A DNA stretch of 64,000 nucleotides from SG8-38 sp041576815 (lineage in GTDB: Bacteria > Myxococcota_A > Polyangia > Polyangiales > Houyiibacteriaceae), in assembly GCA_041576815.1 (NCBI GenBank), contig JBFGKE010000014.1, positions 12,594 through 76,593 on the forward strand, given 5' to 3'. Positions 33,918-42,565 of the stretch are shown here, piece by piece; position 1 is the first letter of the stretch, and each line of letters opens with the position of its first letter. The notes beneath the pieces were generated by a model. It did not search any database. It saw only the letters and a list, made by a program, of their open reading frames with translations, and was not told the origin of the DNA. The position numbers and the translations under genes are program-made.

Positions 33918-34865
33918 ATGGCATCCGGCTCCACCAAGGCGATTCTTGCGGCATTGTTCGCGAATCTCGGAATCGCAATCGCGAAATTCGTCGGCTATTT
34001 CGTCACTGGCGCTTCGTCCATGCTGGCCGAGGCGATCCACTCCGTCGCCGACACCTCGAACCAGGCCCTCCTGCTCTGGGGCGGCAGTCAAGCCAAGAAG
34101 CACGCGACCGCGGAGCATCCGTTTGGCTACGGCCGCGAGCGATATTTCTGGTCGTTCATCGTCGCGCTGGTGCTTTTCTCGCTCGGCGGTTTGTTTGCGA
34201 TCTACGAGGGCTCGCACAAGCTCGGCGAGACGAGTCACGAGCTCACCAACGTCGGCTGGGCCATCGGGATTCTCGTCCTCGGCATTTTTCTAGAGGGCTA
34301 CTCTTTCCGAACGGCAGTCGTCGAGTCGCGCCGGATCAAAGGCAGCGCCTCTTGGTGGCAGTTCATTCGGCACTCGCGGTCGCCCGAGCTTCCCGTGGTA
34401 CTGCTCGAGGACTTCGGTGCGCTCACCGGATTGGCGCTGGCTCTAGCCGGGGTGAGCTTGTCGGCGGCAACGGGCAATTCGCGATGGGACGCGTACGCCA
34501 CGATCTCGATTGGCGTCTTGCTGGTCTTGATCGCAGCGGTTCTCGTCTATGAGATGAAGAGCCTTCTCATCGGCGAATCCGCAAGCAGACCCGTCCGTGG
34601 CAAGATCGTCACGGCCATCGAGGGAAGTGAAGGCGTGGACGCGCTCCTCGACTTGCGAACGCAGCACATCGGGCCTGACCAGCTCCTCGTGGCCGCCGAG
34701 CTCAAGATGGACCCGGGCCTCGACACGGCTGGCGTCGCTTCGGCGATCGACGCTGCGGAGGCGCGCATCCGCCAGGCTGTGCGGATCGCGACGATGATCT
34801 ACCTCGAGCCCGATCTTCCCAAGCTCGATCCGAAAAGCGCCGAAGCGCATACTACCAATCGATGA
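33918..34865 (+). CDS. cation diffusion facilitator transporter
   Basis: The product has 315 residues with six predicted membrane helices in the first 200. SSMLAEAIHSVADTSNQALLL carries the HxxxD metal site of TM2, followed by EHPFGYGRERYFWSF, typical of CDF proteins. EDFGALTGLALA carries the TM5 site. A cytoplasmic ferredoxin-like domain follows (DALLDLRTQHIGPDQLLVAAELKMDP). It exports divalent metal (Zn, Mn, Co or Fe) with proton antiport; the metal is not predictable here. The last 14 bp overlap the convergent KAS III gene. Confidence 0.9.
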   Translation: MASGSTKAILAALFANLGIAIAKFVGYFVTGASSMLAEAIHSVADTSNQALLLWGGSQAKKHATAEHPFGYGRERYFWSFIVALVLFSLGGLFAIYEGSHKLGETSHELTNVGWAIGILVLGIFLEGYSFRTAVVESRRIKGSASWWQFIRHSRSPELPVVLLEDFGALTGLALALAGVSLSAATGNSRWDAYATISIGVLLVLIAAVLVYEMKSLLIGESASRPVRGKIVTAIEGSEGVDALLDLRTQHIGPDQLLVAAELKMDPGLDTAGVASAIDAAEARIRQAVRIATMIYLEPDLPKLDPKSAEAHTTNR

Positions 34866-35883
34866 TGGCCGCGCCCCAGGTGAAACCCGAGCCGAATGCG
34901 ACGGTCGCGATCTTCATCCCGCGCTCCAGCCTGCCCTCGCCCTGCGCCTCGGCAAGCATGATCGGAATCGTTGCGGCGGTCGTGTTCCCGTAGCGCTCGA
35001 TGTTGTGATAGAGCTTGTCTTCCGCGAGCCCGAGCTGTTTGGCGACGTACTGGTTGATTCTCAGGTTGGCCTGATGAAAGAAGTAGAGATCGACGTCGTC
35101 GAGCGTGAGGCTCTGCTTTTGAAACTCTTTCATGAGAGCGCCGATCATTCGCTCGACGGCGTTCTTGAAAACCAGTCGACCCTCCATGTGCGCGAACATG
35201 AGGTCTGGCTGAACCTGCCCGACGCCCTCGTCGTTCTGCGGGATGAAGGGACGCTTTCGGATGTCCCAGACCTTTTGGGAGAGCGCATCGGCGTGCCGGC
35301 CGTCGGCGCCGAGGTGCCAGCTGCGAACGCCGCGGTCCTCGTCTGTCGCGCTGACGACGACTGCGCCGGCTCCATCGCCGAAGAGTGAAGCCACGTTCCG
35401 GCCGCGTGTAGTGAGATCCAACGCCGCGGAGTGCACTTCCGCACCCACGACCACGACGTTGTCGACAGCGCCCGCCTGGACCATCGACGCGGCCGTCGCC
35501 AACCCGTACAGAAACCCAGAGCACTGATTTCGAACGTCGAGGCAGCCCACGAAGTGGCCGACGTCCGCGTCGGTCAGCCCGAGCTTGGTTTGAAGGTACA
35601 CCCCGGAGCCGGGGAAGCAGTGCTCGGGAGACAGGGTTGCAAAGACGATCAGTCCAATGTCGGTCTTCGAAAGCCCCGCACGCTCCAAGGCCATCTCGAC
35701 GGCCGGTACGGCGAGGTCCGCGGTCCCCACGCCTTCCTCGGCAAAGCGTCGCGCTTCGATGCCGGTGCGCTGCTCGATCCACTCGTGCGTCGTGTCGATG
35801 CCGTATCGAGTTGCGAGCTCGGTATTGGTGACGACGTTGTCGGGAACGTGGAAGCCGGTTCCAGAAATGTACGCGTTCGGCAC
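34852..35883 (-). CDS. beta-ketoacyl-ACP synthase III (FabH-like)
   Basis: The product has 343 residues from GTG 35883 with GGAGG seven bases upstream. The catalytic triad is present: Cys in DVRNQCSGFLYG, His in LYFFHQANLRINQ and Asn in ERYGNTTAATIP. FGDGAGAVVVSAT is also typical. It condenses acyl-CoA with malonyl-ACP. It stands alone with no fab genes around it, and an insertion between the Cys and His regions (RKRPFIPQNDEGVGQVQPD) is of the kind seen in secondary FabH paralogues, so a specialised fatty acid or metabolite role is possible. Confidence 0.88.
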   Translation of the reverse strand: MPNAYISGTGFHVPDNVVTNTELATRYGIDTTHEWIEQRTGIEARRFAEEGVGTADLAVPAVEMALERAGLSKTDIGLIVFATLSPEHCFPGSGVYLQTKLGLTDADVGHFVGCLDVRNQCSGFLYGLATAASMVQAGAVDNVVVVGAEVHSAALDLTTRGRNVASLFGDGAGAVVVSATDEDRGVRSWHLGADGRHADALSQKVWDIRKRPFIPQNDEGVGQVQPDLMFAHMEGRLVFKNAVERMIGALMKEFQKQSLTLDDVDLYFFHQANLRINQYVAKQLGLAEDKLYHNIERYGNTTAATIPIMLAEAQGEGRLERGMKIATVAFGSGFTWGAAIIDW

Positions 35884-36011
35884 TTTACCCTCCAGGGCCC
35901 CTACTCGTGCGAGTATGACACCAAACCCCGAGGCTCGTAGTTAAATCTATAGTCGACTGCGAACGGCGCTTCTGACACGATGCGGCCGTCCGAGGGAGAG
36001 GGCGTTGGACG

Positions 36012-36590
36012 GTGAAGCTGAAGTACATCCCCAACATGATCTGCGTAGCGCGCATCATTCTCGTGGGGCCAATCGTGTGGAGCCTTTTGCAGGGGCGCTA
36101 CGGCCTCGCGCTCGGCATGATTCTCGTCGCCGGTCTTTCCGACGCCCTAGACGGTTATCTTGCGAGGCGCTTCGACTGGCGAACTCGTCTCGGGGGCTTG
36201 CTCGACCCCGCGGCAGACAAGCTTCTGATGTTCGCGTCGTTCGTGACCCTGACCTGGATCGGGCTGGTGCCGCCGTGGTTCACGGCGATCGTCGTCGGGC
36301 GTGACGTGGTGATCATCGGGGGGACGACGTTCTACCAGCTCTTCGTCGCGCCGCTGCACGGTGAGCCCACGGGGGCAAGCAAGCTCAACACCGTGCTTCA
36401 AATTCTCTTCATCCTCCTGACGATCAGCCACGCATGGCTCGCCCAACCGCCGCAAATCGTGCTGCACGCCCTCGCCGCCGCCATCCTCGTCACCATCGCA
36501 GTCAGCACCGCCCAATACGTCACCACAGGCATCCGCCGCACCCGCCAAAGAGAAAAAACGGGTCAGGCACCTTTTCGGAGGGGTCAATGA
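36012..36590 (+). CDS. pgsA: CDP-alcohol phosphatidyltransferase (PgsA-type)
   Basis: The product has 192 residues from GTG 36012. The CDP-OH motif LSDALDGYLARRFDWRTRLGGLLDPAADKL matches DGxxAR(x8)Gx3Dx3D exactly, within a multi-helix membrane protein. Likely reaction: CDP-diacylglycerol plus glycerol-3-phosphate to phosphatidylglycerophosphate, though related head groups are possible. Oddity: the last eleven residues (KTGQAPFRRGQ) and the stop are encoded by an intergenic-type repeat, suggesting that a repeat insertion replaced the original C-terminus. Confidence 0.8.
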   Translation: MKLKYIPNMICVARIILVGPIVWSLLQGRYGLALGMILVAGLSDALDGYLARRFDWRTRLGGLLDPAADKLLMFASFVTLTWIGLVPPWFTAIVVGRDVVIIGGTTFYQLFVAPLHGEPTGASKLNTVLQILFILLTISHAWLAQPPQIVLHALAAAILVTIAVSTAQYVTTGIRRTRQREKTGQAPFRRGQ

Positions 36591-36620
36591 AAAAGGAGTC
36601 TGGCACCTTTTTGGAAGGGC
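36562..36620. repeat. two copies of GTCWGGCACCTTTT repeat overlapping the pgsA 3' end
   Basis: GTCAGGCACCTTTTCGGAGG starts at about 36562 and GTCTGGCACCTTTTTGGAAG at about 36598. They are near-identical direct repeats about 36 bp apart. The first lies inside the end of the pgsA frame; the second lies in the 41-bp gap before the MBL gene stop. Such GTCAGGCACC elements are dispersed intergenic repeats in many genomes. No transposase is nearby. Confidence 0.65.
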
Positions 36621-36631
36621 TAAGTGCGGCG

Positions 36632-37321
36632 TCACGTCGGCGGCGTCGGGAGCTTGCTGTTTGGAGTCTTGCCTTCCATGCGGTGTGCCACGAAATCCGC
36701 GAGCGACTGGTGTTGTAGATACGGGTTTTCTTTGAGCTCTTCGTCGAGCGTCGACACGGTGACGGGGCCGTAGTTGTGGCCCGGATACATGCGGGTCTCC
36801 CTCGGTAAGGCTTCGGTGAGGCTCTTGAGGGTTTGATACATGACCCCGGGGTCGCCGCCGACGAAATCGCAGCGTCCGCAGCCCTGAATGAACAAGGTGT
36901 CGCCGGTCACGATCGCGTCGCGAATCCGATAAGTGGTCGAGCCCGGCGTGTGCCCGGGCGTATGTACCATCGTCAGGTCGAGGTCTTCACCGATGCGCAC
37001 GACATCGCCAGGGCTACTTCGACGAAGGTTCTCGCATTGGAAGCCGGAGAAGTCGATCTCCTCCCCGAGCATGTGAACCGGTACGTCGCGCTTTTCGAGA
37101 ATCGCATCGACACGATTGACGTGATCGAAGTGGCTGTGTGTGCAGAGGATGTCGGTGATTTCGACGTCGAGGCGCTCGGCCTCCGCAAGGATGAAATCGG
37201 CGTCCCAGGCGGGGTCGACGACCGCGCACCGGCGGGTGGCCCGATCGCCGATGAAATAAATGAAATTTTCCCAGGGCCCCAGCTCGAACTGATGGACGAA
37301 GATGCCCGACTCGCCCGCCAT
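36632..37321 (-). CDS. metallo-beta-lactamase-fold hydrolase (glyoxalase II-like)
   Basis: The product has 229 residues. Metal motif THSHFDHVN (His62, His64, Asp66, His67), VHTPGHTPGSTTY and GDTLFIQGCGRCDF, with a C-terminal PGHNYG, resemble hydroxyacylglutathione hydrolases and persulfide-dioxygenase-like proteins. It starts one base after the stop of the glutathione-dependent formaldehyde dehydrogenase, so the two are cotranscribed. In that setting it may hydrolyse S-formylglutathione in place of a FrmB-type esterase, which is inference. Confidence 0.85.
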   Translation of the reverse strand: MAGESGIFVHQFELGPWENFIYFIGDRATRRCAVVDPAWDADFILAEAERLDVEITDILCTHSHFDHVNRVDAILEKRDVPVHMLGEEIDFSGFQCENLRRSSPGDVVRIGEDLDLTMVHTPGHTPGSTTYRIRDAIVTGDTLFIQGCGRCDFVGGDPGVMYQTLKSLTEALPRETRMYPGHNYGPVTVSTLDEELKENPYLQHQSLADFVAHRMEGKTPNSKLPTPPT

Positions 37322-37322
37322 G

Positions 37323-38432
37323 TCAGAGCTCCACCACGCTTCGAATCGACTTCCCCTCGTGCATGAGCGCGAAGGCGTCGTTGATCTTCTCGAGCGGCAT
37401 CTTGTGGGTGATCAAATCGTCGATGTTGATCTTCCCTTCCATATACCAGTCCACGATTTTGGGAACGTCGGTGCGTCCCCGAGCGCCCCCAAAGGCCGTC
37501 CCGCGCCAAACGCGGCCCGTCACCAGTTGGAAGGGCCGCGTGGCGATTTCTTCTCCGGAGCCCGCGACGCCGATGATCACGCTTTCGCCCCAACCCTTGT
37601 GACAGCACTCGAGCGCCTGCCGCATCACCTCGACGTTACCGATGCATTCGAAGCTGTAGTCCGCGCCGCCGTCGGTGAGATCGACCAGATACGCGACCAA
37701 ATCTTCTTCGACCTCTTTGGGATTCACGAAGTGGGTCATGCCGAACTTCTCGGCGAGGTCGCGGCGCGCCGGATTGATGTCGACGCCGATGATCTTGTCC
37801 GCCCCGACCATGCGCGCCCCCTGCACGACGTTGAGCCCAATTCCTCCCAACCCAAACACGACGACGTTGGCGCCCGCTTCGACTTTAGCCGTGTTGATGA
37901 CGGCGCCGATCCCCGTGGTGACGCCGCAGCCGATGTAGCAAACCTTGTCGAACGGCGCATCGCTACGGATCTTGGCGACGGCGATCTCCGGCACGACGGT
38001 ATGTTCTGCAAACGTCGACGTGCCCATGTAGTGAAAGATGGTGTCATTGCCGAGGGAGAAACGACTGGTCTCATCCGGCATCAGGCCCCGCCCCTGCGTG
38101 GCACGCACGGCCTGACACAAATTGGTCTTACCCGATGTACAGTATTCGCAGTTCCGGCACTCGGGGACATAGAGAGGAATGACGTGGTCGCCCGGCTTCA
38201 CGGAGGTCACGCCCGCCCCGATCTCGACGACCACGCCAGCGCCTTCGTGGCCGAGCACGGACGGAAAAATGCCCTCTGGGTCGGCCCCGGAGAGCGTGTA
38301 TGCATCGGTGTGGCAGACGCCGGTCGCTTTGATCTCGATCAGCACCTCACCGGCCCGCGGGCCTTCGAGCTGAACTTTTTCGATCGAGAGCGGCTTGCCC
38401 GCTTCGTGTGCAACTGCGGCGCGCACTTCCAT
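37323..38432 (-). CDS. frmA: S-(hydroxymethyl)glutathione dehydrogenase / class III alcohol dehydrogenase
   Basis: The product has 369 residues with GGAGGAG ten bases before the ATG. Catalytic zinc ligands are Cys40 (TGVCHTDAYTLSG), His62 (GHEGAG) and the later Cys in CYIGCGVTTG. Structural zinc uses Cys92, 95, 98 and 106 (ECRNCEYCTSGKTNLC). VFGLGGIGLNVVQGARM binds NAD. It oxidises the formaldehyde-glutathione adduct to S-formylglutathione and can reduce S-nitrosoglutathione. It forms a two-gene operon with the MBL hydrolase. Confidence 0.92.
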   Translation of the reverse strand: MEVRAAVAHEAGKPLSIEKVQLEGPRAGEVLIEIKATGVCHTDAYTLSGADPEGIFPSVLGHEGAGVVVEIGAGVTSVKPGDHVIPLYVPECRNCEYCTSGKTNLCQAVRATQGRGLMPDETSRFSLGNDTIFHYMGTSTFAEHTVVPEIAVAKIRSDAPFDKVCYIGCGVTTGIGAVINTAKVEAGANVVVFGLGGIGLNVVQGARMVGADKIIGVDINPARRDLAEKFGMTHFVNPKEVEEDLVAYLVDLTDGGADYSFECIGNVEVMRQALECCHKGWGESVIIGVAGSGEEIATRPFQLVTGRVWRGTAFGGARGRTDVPKIVDWYMEGKINIDDLITHKMPLEKINDAFALMHEGKSIRSVVEL

Positions 38433-38451
38433 GACGTGCTCCTCCCTTCGC

Positions 38452-39207
38452 CTACGCGCAGCGGCGCGCAGCTTCGAAACGACCCTTCATCTTCCCCATC
38501 CACAGGCTCATGAGCGCGGGCTTGGGGAGGCCGAGCGTCCGGAGCTCATCCGCGATCGGGTGCGCACCGAGCTCGATCTCCGCGCTCCCGAGGCGTACGC
38601 CGAGGCCCTCCGCGCTCGATGCGAACCGCGTCTCGTGTAGTGCGCCGCCGATGTAGCTGTACGTGCGCAGCGTTTGCTCGGGAAACTCACGCTTGCCGCC
38701 TTTCGGCAAGCTGAGCTTCAGCACGTTGACCCCGTCTTTGTTCCACACGCAGCGAGCCCGATCGCCGCTCGTATCGAGCTCGATCTCGTCGACGGTCTTG
38801 GGAAAGCCCCAAATGGTTTGCCCGGCCTCGCAGCTGAACGATTGAGTCACCGGCAAGTGAATGATGTGGGTCGGCAAGATCCCCCGCAGCATGTCGACCG
38901 CCGCCCCGATGTAAGGCACTGCACCGCCTTCGCCGCGCCGACGCACGAAAAAAGCGATCGACACCTCCTTGTAGTCACCGAGGTCGTTGTCGCGATAGTC
39001 GATGCACGCGATGCTGAGCAAACCTCGACCGGGAAACACCTCGGCGACCTCGAGCTCGGGCCCTGAAATCAACGCCTGCGCCGCGCGTGCGCTCACCGAC
39101 CACGTGGCCGTTGCGGAGCACGCGTCACGAACGTGACACGGCATCGTCACACGCCGACCCTGAATGAGGTAGTCGCCTGGTCGTGGCTTCTGCAGCTCGG
39201 CTTCCAT
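38452..39207 (-). CDS. acetoacetate decarboxylase family protein
   Basis: From ATG 39207 the product has 251 residues. The Schiff-base Lys motif is seen as IWGFPKTVDEIEL, with the conserved SYIGGALHETR late strand and IACIDYRDNDLGDYKEVSIAFFV early. The family decarboxylates acetoacetate or acts as aldolase-like enzymes on other substrates, and most members are untested. It lies 19 bp upstream of the formaldehyde dehydrogenase gene on the same strand. A long in-frame extension to 40503 is antisense to the ACR3 gene and is not coding. Confidence 0.75.
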   Translation of the reverse strand: MEAELQKPRPGDYLIQGRRVTMPCHVRDACSATATWSVSARAAQALISGPELEVAEVFPGRGLLSIACIDYRDNDLGDYKEVSIAFFVRRRGEGGAVPYIGAAVDMLRGILPTHIIHLPVTQSFSCEAGQTIWGFPKTVDEIELDTSGDRARCVWNKDGVNVLKLSLPKGGKREFPEQTLRTYSYIGGALHETRFASSAEGLGVRLGSAEIELGAHPIADELRTLGLPKPALMSLWMGKMKGRFEAARRCA

Positions 39208-39258
39208 GGGGGCGGAGTATATGGAAGGGTGCCGCTCGCCGCTACGGAAAGCGACCGA

Positions 39259-40332
39259 ATGAAATCCAACAAACGACGCCTCTCCTTTCGCGATCGCTAC
39301 CTGACCCTCTGGATCTTCGCCGCCATGGGCTTCGGCGTGGCGCTCGGCCGCCTCGTCCCGGGCGTCGCCGACGCGCTCGATGCGATGAGCATCGGGACGA
39401 CGTCGATTCCAATAGCCGTCGGGTTGATCCTCATGATGTACCCGCCGCTCGCCAAAGTCCGTTACGAGAAGATGGGGCGGATCTTTCGAAACAAGAAGGT
39501 TCTCTCTCTGTCGCTCGTCCAGAACTGGATCATCGGGCCGATGCTGATGTTCGGGCTGGCGATCACGTTTCTGCCGGACAAGCCCGAGTACATGGTAGGG
39601 CTGATCGTAATCGGCCTGGCGCGCTGCATCGCCATGGTCATCGTGTGGAACGACCTCGCCCGCGGCGATCGCGAGTACGCGGCGGGACTGGTGGCGTTCA
39701 ATTCGATCTTCCAGATCCTGTTCTTTTCCATATACGCGTGGTTTTTCGTGACCTGGCTGCCCGGGAAGCTCGGCCTCGAAGGCGCCGTGGTCGACATCAC
39801 GATCGGCGAGATCGCAAAAAGCGTCGCCATCTATCTCGGTATCCCGTTCGCGGCCGGTTTCCTCACGCGCTATTTTCTGATCAAATCCAAGGGGCGCGAA
39901 TGGTTCGAACGATCCTTTGCGCCGAAGATCGCCCCCATCACGCTCGTTGCCCTTCTGTTCACCATCGTGGTGATGTTCTCGCTCAAGGGAGACATGATCG
40001 TCGAGCTTCCCTTTGATGTGGTGCGCGTCGCCATTCCGCTCCTGATCTACTTCGTAGTGATGTTTTTCGTTTCGTTCTTGCTCTCCAAGGTCGCGGGCGC
40101 CAACTACGAAGAGGCGACGACGCTGTCTTTCACCGCGGCCTCCAACAACTTCGAGCTGGCGATTGCCGTGGCCGTTGCGACCTTCGGCATCCACCACGGC
40201 GCGGCGTTTGCGACGGTCATCGGACCGCTGGTCGAGGTGCCGGTGCTGATCGGCCTCGTGAACGTCGCCCTTCGGATCCGCAAACGCTACCGTCCCGCCA
40301 TGGTCGAGGCCGAGGCTACCGCCGAAAGCTAG
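39259..40332 (+). CDS. arsenite efflux transporter ACR3 family
   Basis: The product has 357 residues with about ten membrane helices, from ATG 39259 behind GGAAAG. GLARCIAMVIVWNDLARGD contains the conserved Cys needed for arsenite transport, and TAASNNFELAIAVAVATFG is the typical later motif. It exports As(III), and some members Sb(III). It overlaps the convergent arsenate-reductase-like gene by 4 bp, forming an arsenic resistance pair. No ArsR regulator is seen. Confidence 0.92.
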   Translation: MKSNKRRLSFRDRYLTLWIFAAMGFGVALGRLVPGVADALDAMSIGTTSIPIAVGLILMMYPPLAKVRYEKMGRIFRNKKVLSLSLVQNWIIGPMLMFGLAITFLPDKPEYMVGLIVIGLARCIAMVIVWNDLARGDREYAAGLVAFNSIFQILFFSIYAWFFVTWLPGKLGLEGAVVDITIGEIAKSVAIYLGIPFAAGFLTRYFLIKSKGREWFERSFAPKIAPITLVALLFTIVVMFSLKGDMIVELPFDVVRVAIPLLIYFVVMFFVSFLLSKVAGANYEEATTLSFTAASNNFELAIAVAVATFGIHHGAAFATVIGPLVEVPVLIGLVNVALRIRKRYRPAMVEAEATAES

Positions 40333-40940
40333 GACACGCGGGAAAAGGCGTACAGCATCTCGGTAGCGATTTGACGGCAGCGCGCGTCGTACAGAGCAGC
40401 TTCGCCGGGCGTTCCATCGGCGACTTTGGGATCGTCGTACCGTATCGCCAGTCGCGCGGACGCACCTTGAACGACGGGACACGCTTCGTCGGCATCCGAG
40501 CAAGTCATGATGGCCGTGAAGCCGTCCGCCGGATTGTGCGCATCGTCATAAGTCTTGGAAAAACACTCCACGGCCGGCTCATCCTCGGAAAAGGCGACGC
40601 GGTATCGGGGGTTGTCCCCCCCCGGGGCGGTGATCTCGAAGCCGGCGCGCTCTAGCGCGGCCACGGCCCGCGGATTGAAAGCCGTGACTTCGGTGCCTCC
40701 GGAATGCGTGCGCACGCCGTCGATCCCGAAATGCGCGGCCGCCACCGCCGCCCAAATCTGCCCCACCTGGCTGCGCCGAGAATTGTGCGTGCAGATGAAT
40801 ACCAAGTCCGCAGCTTTCCCGGCCCGGCGCTTCTGACCGACGATGGCGGCCAACTGGTCGAGCAGGCGCTTTCGACTCTGGGAGATTTCGCCGACGTGCA
40901 AGAGCGCGCGTTCGATGTATCGTTCGATCCGCGAGTACAT
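40329..40940 (-). CDS. low-molecular-weight phosphatase / arsenate reductase family
   Basis: From ATG 40940 the product has 203 residues. FICTHNSRRSQ gives the CX5R loop (Cys50 to Arg56), and later MTCSDADEACPV carries further Cys plus the conserved Asp. The order differs from small ArsC (about 140 residues) and matches the longer protein-tyrosine-phosphatase-like reductases found with ACR3. It would reduce arsenate to arsenite for export. In-frame sequence upstream to 41138 runs antisense to a lipoprotein gene and is not used. Confidence 0.8.
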   Translation of the reverse strand: MYSRIERYIERALLHVGEISQSRKRLLDQLAAIVGQKRRAGKAADLVFICTHNSRRSQVGQIWAAVAAAHFGIDGVRTHSGGTEVTAFNPRAVAALERAGFEITAPGGDNPRYRVAFSEDEPAVECFSKTYDDAHNPADGFTAIMTCSDADEACPVVQGASARLAIRYDDPKVADGTPGEAALYDARCRQIATEMLYAFSRVS

Positions 40941-40992
40941 CGCTCGGTACCTACCGCGCTTTGCTCCGAACGGCGAGATCTCCTTGAGCAAC

Positions 40993-41592
40993 GTGACAAA
41001 ACGGTTGGCCCTGACTGCAGCGGTTGCGTGGATTGGCTGCAGTGACTCCGGAAGTGCTCCGGCACTGATTGCCGCCGTGGTCGAGTCACAAGACAACATT
41101 GTCTCCGAAGACGGCGTGTTGGCCCTGACTTCCGGCACGCTGTCGGTTCAATCGGTCTCGCTCATCGGTTCGGGAGAGCCCGTGCAGCTCGTCGGGCCCG
41201 TCGTGATCGACCTCTCGGTTTCCAATCAAACGATGAGGCTTCTTTCAGACGTACCGGCCGGTGAGTACACGGGTCTCTCGATCGAGCTCGGGCCGACAAG
41301 CGAAGGAGACGAGACTCTCGACGTGGAGATTCGATCGGTCGAGGATCAGACGTCGGTACGGGCGACCTCGCAGTTGAAGATGAGCGGAAGCATCGACTTC
41401 GTCGAGGGGGTGCGCACAGTCTCCGAGGGATCGGAGGTGGAGCTCCGGCTGTTCTTGCGCGGCATGTTCTTCTATCTCTACCCGCTCAGCGACGCGGTGG
41501 AGGGCCGGTATGTGGCCGGCGAACCCGACCGGGGCTTTTTGACCATGGACCTAATTGGGCTGTTCGACCTGCGCGTATCGGAGATGCCATAG
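40993..41592 (+). CDS. predicted lipoprotein, unknown (DUF4382-like pattern)
   Basis: From GTG 40993 the product has 199 residues. The N-terminus (TKRLALTAAVAWIGC) is a short signal ending in a possible lipobox Cys. The mature part is beta-rich with VQLVGPVVIDLSVSN and LLSDVPAGEYTGLSIELGP, weakly like the DUF4382 pattern of carbohydrate-binding-like lipoproteins, but I would not press the assignment. It is divergent from the arsenate-reductase-like gene with 52 bp between starts, and its end overlaps the convergent YeeE/YedE gene. Confidence 0.6.
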   Translation: MTKRLALTAAVAWIGCSDSGSAPALIAAVVESQDNIVSEDGVLALTSGTLSVQSVSLIGSGEPVQLVGPVVIDLSVSNQTMRLLSDVPAGEYTGLSIELGPTSEGDETLDVEIRSVEDQTSVRATSQLKMSGSIDFVEGVRTVSEGSEVELRLFLRGMFFYLYPLSDAVEGRYVAGEPDRGFLTMDLIGLFDLRVSEMP

Positions 41593-42516
41593 CGACGTGA
41601 TTGCGCTCCCGGCGAAAATGGCTGCAATCGCGACGATGCTTCCCGGCGCGAGCAACGGAACACCCGTCAATCCGTGCCCCACGGTGCATCCGGCGGCTAA
41701 GGACGCACCCACGCCAAGACCCAACCCGCCGGCGAACCGCTTCCCCGCGTCCGTGATGCTCACCTTGGACGCACCGATCGGCCCCGTAGCACGAGCTGCC
41801 AGAAACGCGCCGACCGGAATACCGAGCACGAAGAGCACATCCCATGTCAGGAAACGGCGAAGCGGCTCGGCAAACACCCCGACGGTCCCCGGAATGATGG
41901 CCATGCCGAAGTCCCGCGCGCCGAGGCTCGACAGCGGCCAAGCGAGAGCACCGAGCACGCCAATCGCGATGCCCGTTCGGCGCCAAGACCAGTCTCCCGC
42001 AACGCCTGGAGCAGTACGCCAAAGCGCGGCGATCACGACGACGCCGGCGATCGGCGCGTACGCCCAGACCTCGAGCGCGCCGTCGCCGACGGACGGCCCC
42101 ATCGCTTGTACCGCCGCGCGGAAACCCGACAGCGGTCCGAGCTCGAGCAGAACGGCGCCAAGGGCCATCCCCAACACCGCCGCAACCGAGCCGATGCTGC
42201 CCGAACCCGCCTTGTACCAAACCCCTGCAGCGCACCCACCGGCCCACCGCATCGACGCGCCGAACAGCAAGCCCCCAACGACGGCGCCTACCGGCAACAA
42301 GGCTGGATAGGTGGGGCTCGACAACCCGGCGGCAAAGACCACCGGAACCGCAACCATCTGCAGCGCAATCGCAAGCGCGTAAGCTTTGACTTTGGTCGTA
42401 TTGCGCTCCGCAACCGCCATGCGGAAGCCGGAGTTCATGCAGAAGGCCCCGCGCTGCGATACGTAGCCGTAGCCGGCGCCGATGACGAGTCCCGTGACCG
42501 CTGCAAAGTACGTCAT
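41551..42516 (-). CDS. YeeE/YedE (TsuA-type) sulfur-compound transporter
   Basis: From ATG 42516 (a TTG at 42540 is also in frame) the product has 321 residues with about nine to ten hydrophobic helices. The family motifs are YVSQRGAFCMNSGFR, RWAGGCAAGVWYKAGSGS and AAGCTVGHGLTGVP, with the Cys residues that relay thiosulfate in the characterised member. Likely function is uptake of thiosulfate or a related sulfur donor. No TusA-like partner is seen beside it. Confidence 0.85.
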   Translation of the reverse strand: MTYFAAVTGLVIGAGYGYVSQRGAFCMNSGFRMAVAERNTTKVKAYALAIALQMVAVPVVFAAGLSSPTYPALLPVGAVVGGLLFGASMRWAGGCAAGVWYKAGSGSIGSVAAVLGMALGAVLLELGPLSGFRAAVQAMGPSVGDGALEVWAYAPIAGVVVIAALWRTAPGVAGDWSWRRTGIAIGVLGALAWPLSSLGARDFGMAIIPGTVGVFAEPLRRFLTWDVLFVLGIPVGAFLAARATGPIGASKVSITDAGKRFAGGLGLGVGASLAAGCTVGHGLTGVPLLAPGSIVAIAAIFAGSAITSLWHLRYAQVEQPN

Positions 42517-42565
42517 TCCCAACGAAGTAGGATACCCCAATCCCGAGCGATGAGGAGTCGAGCCC

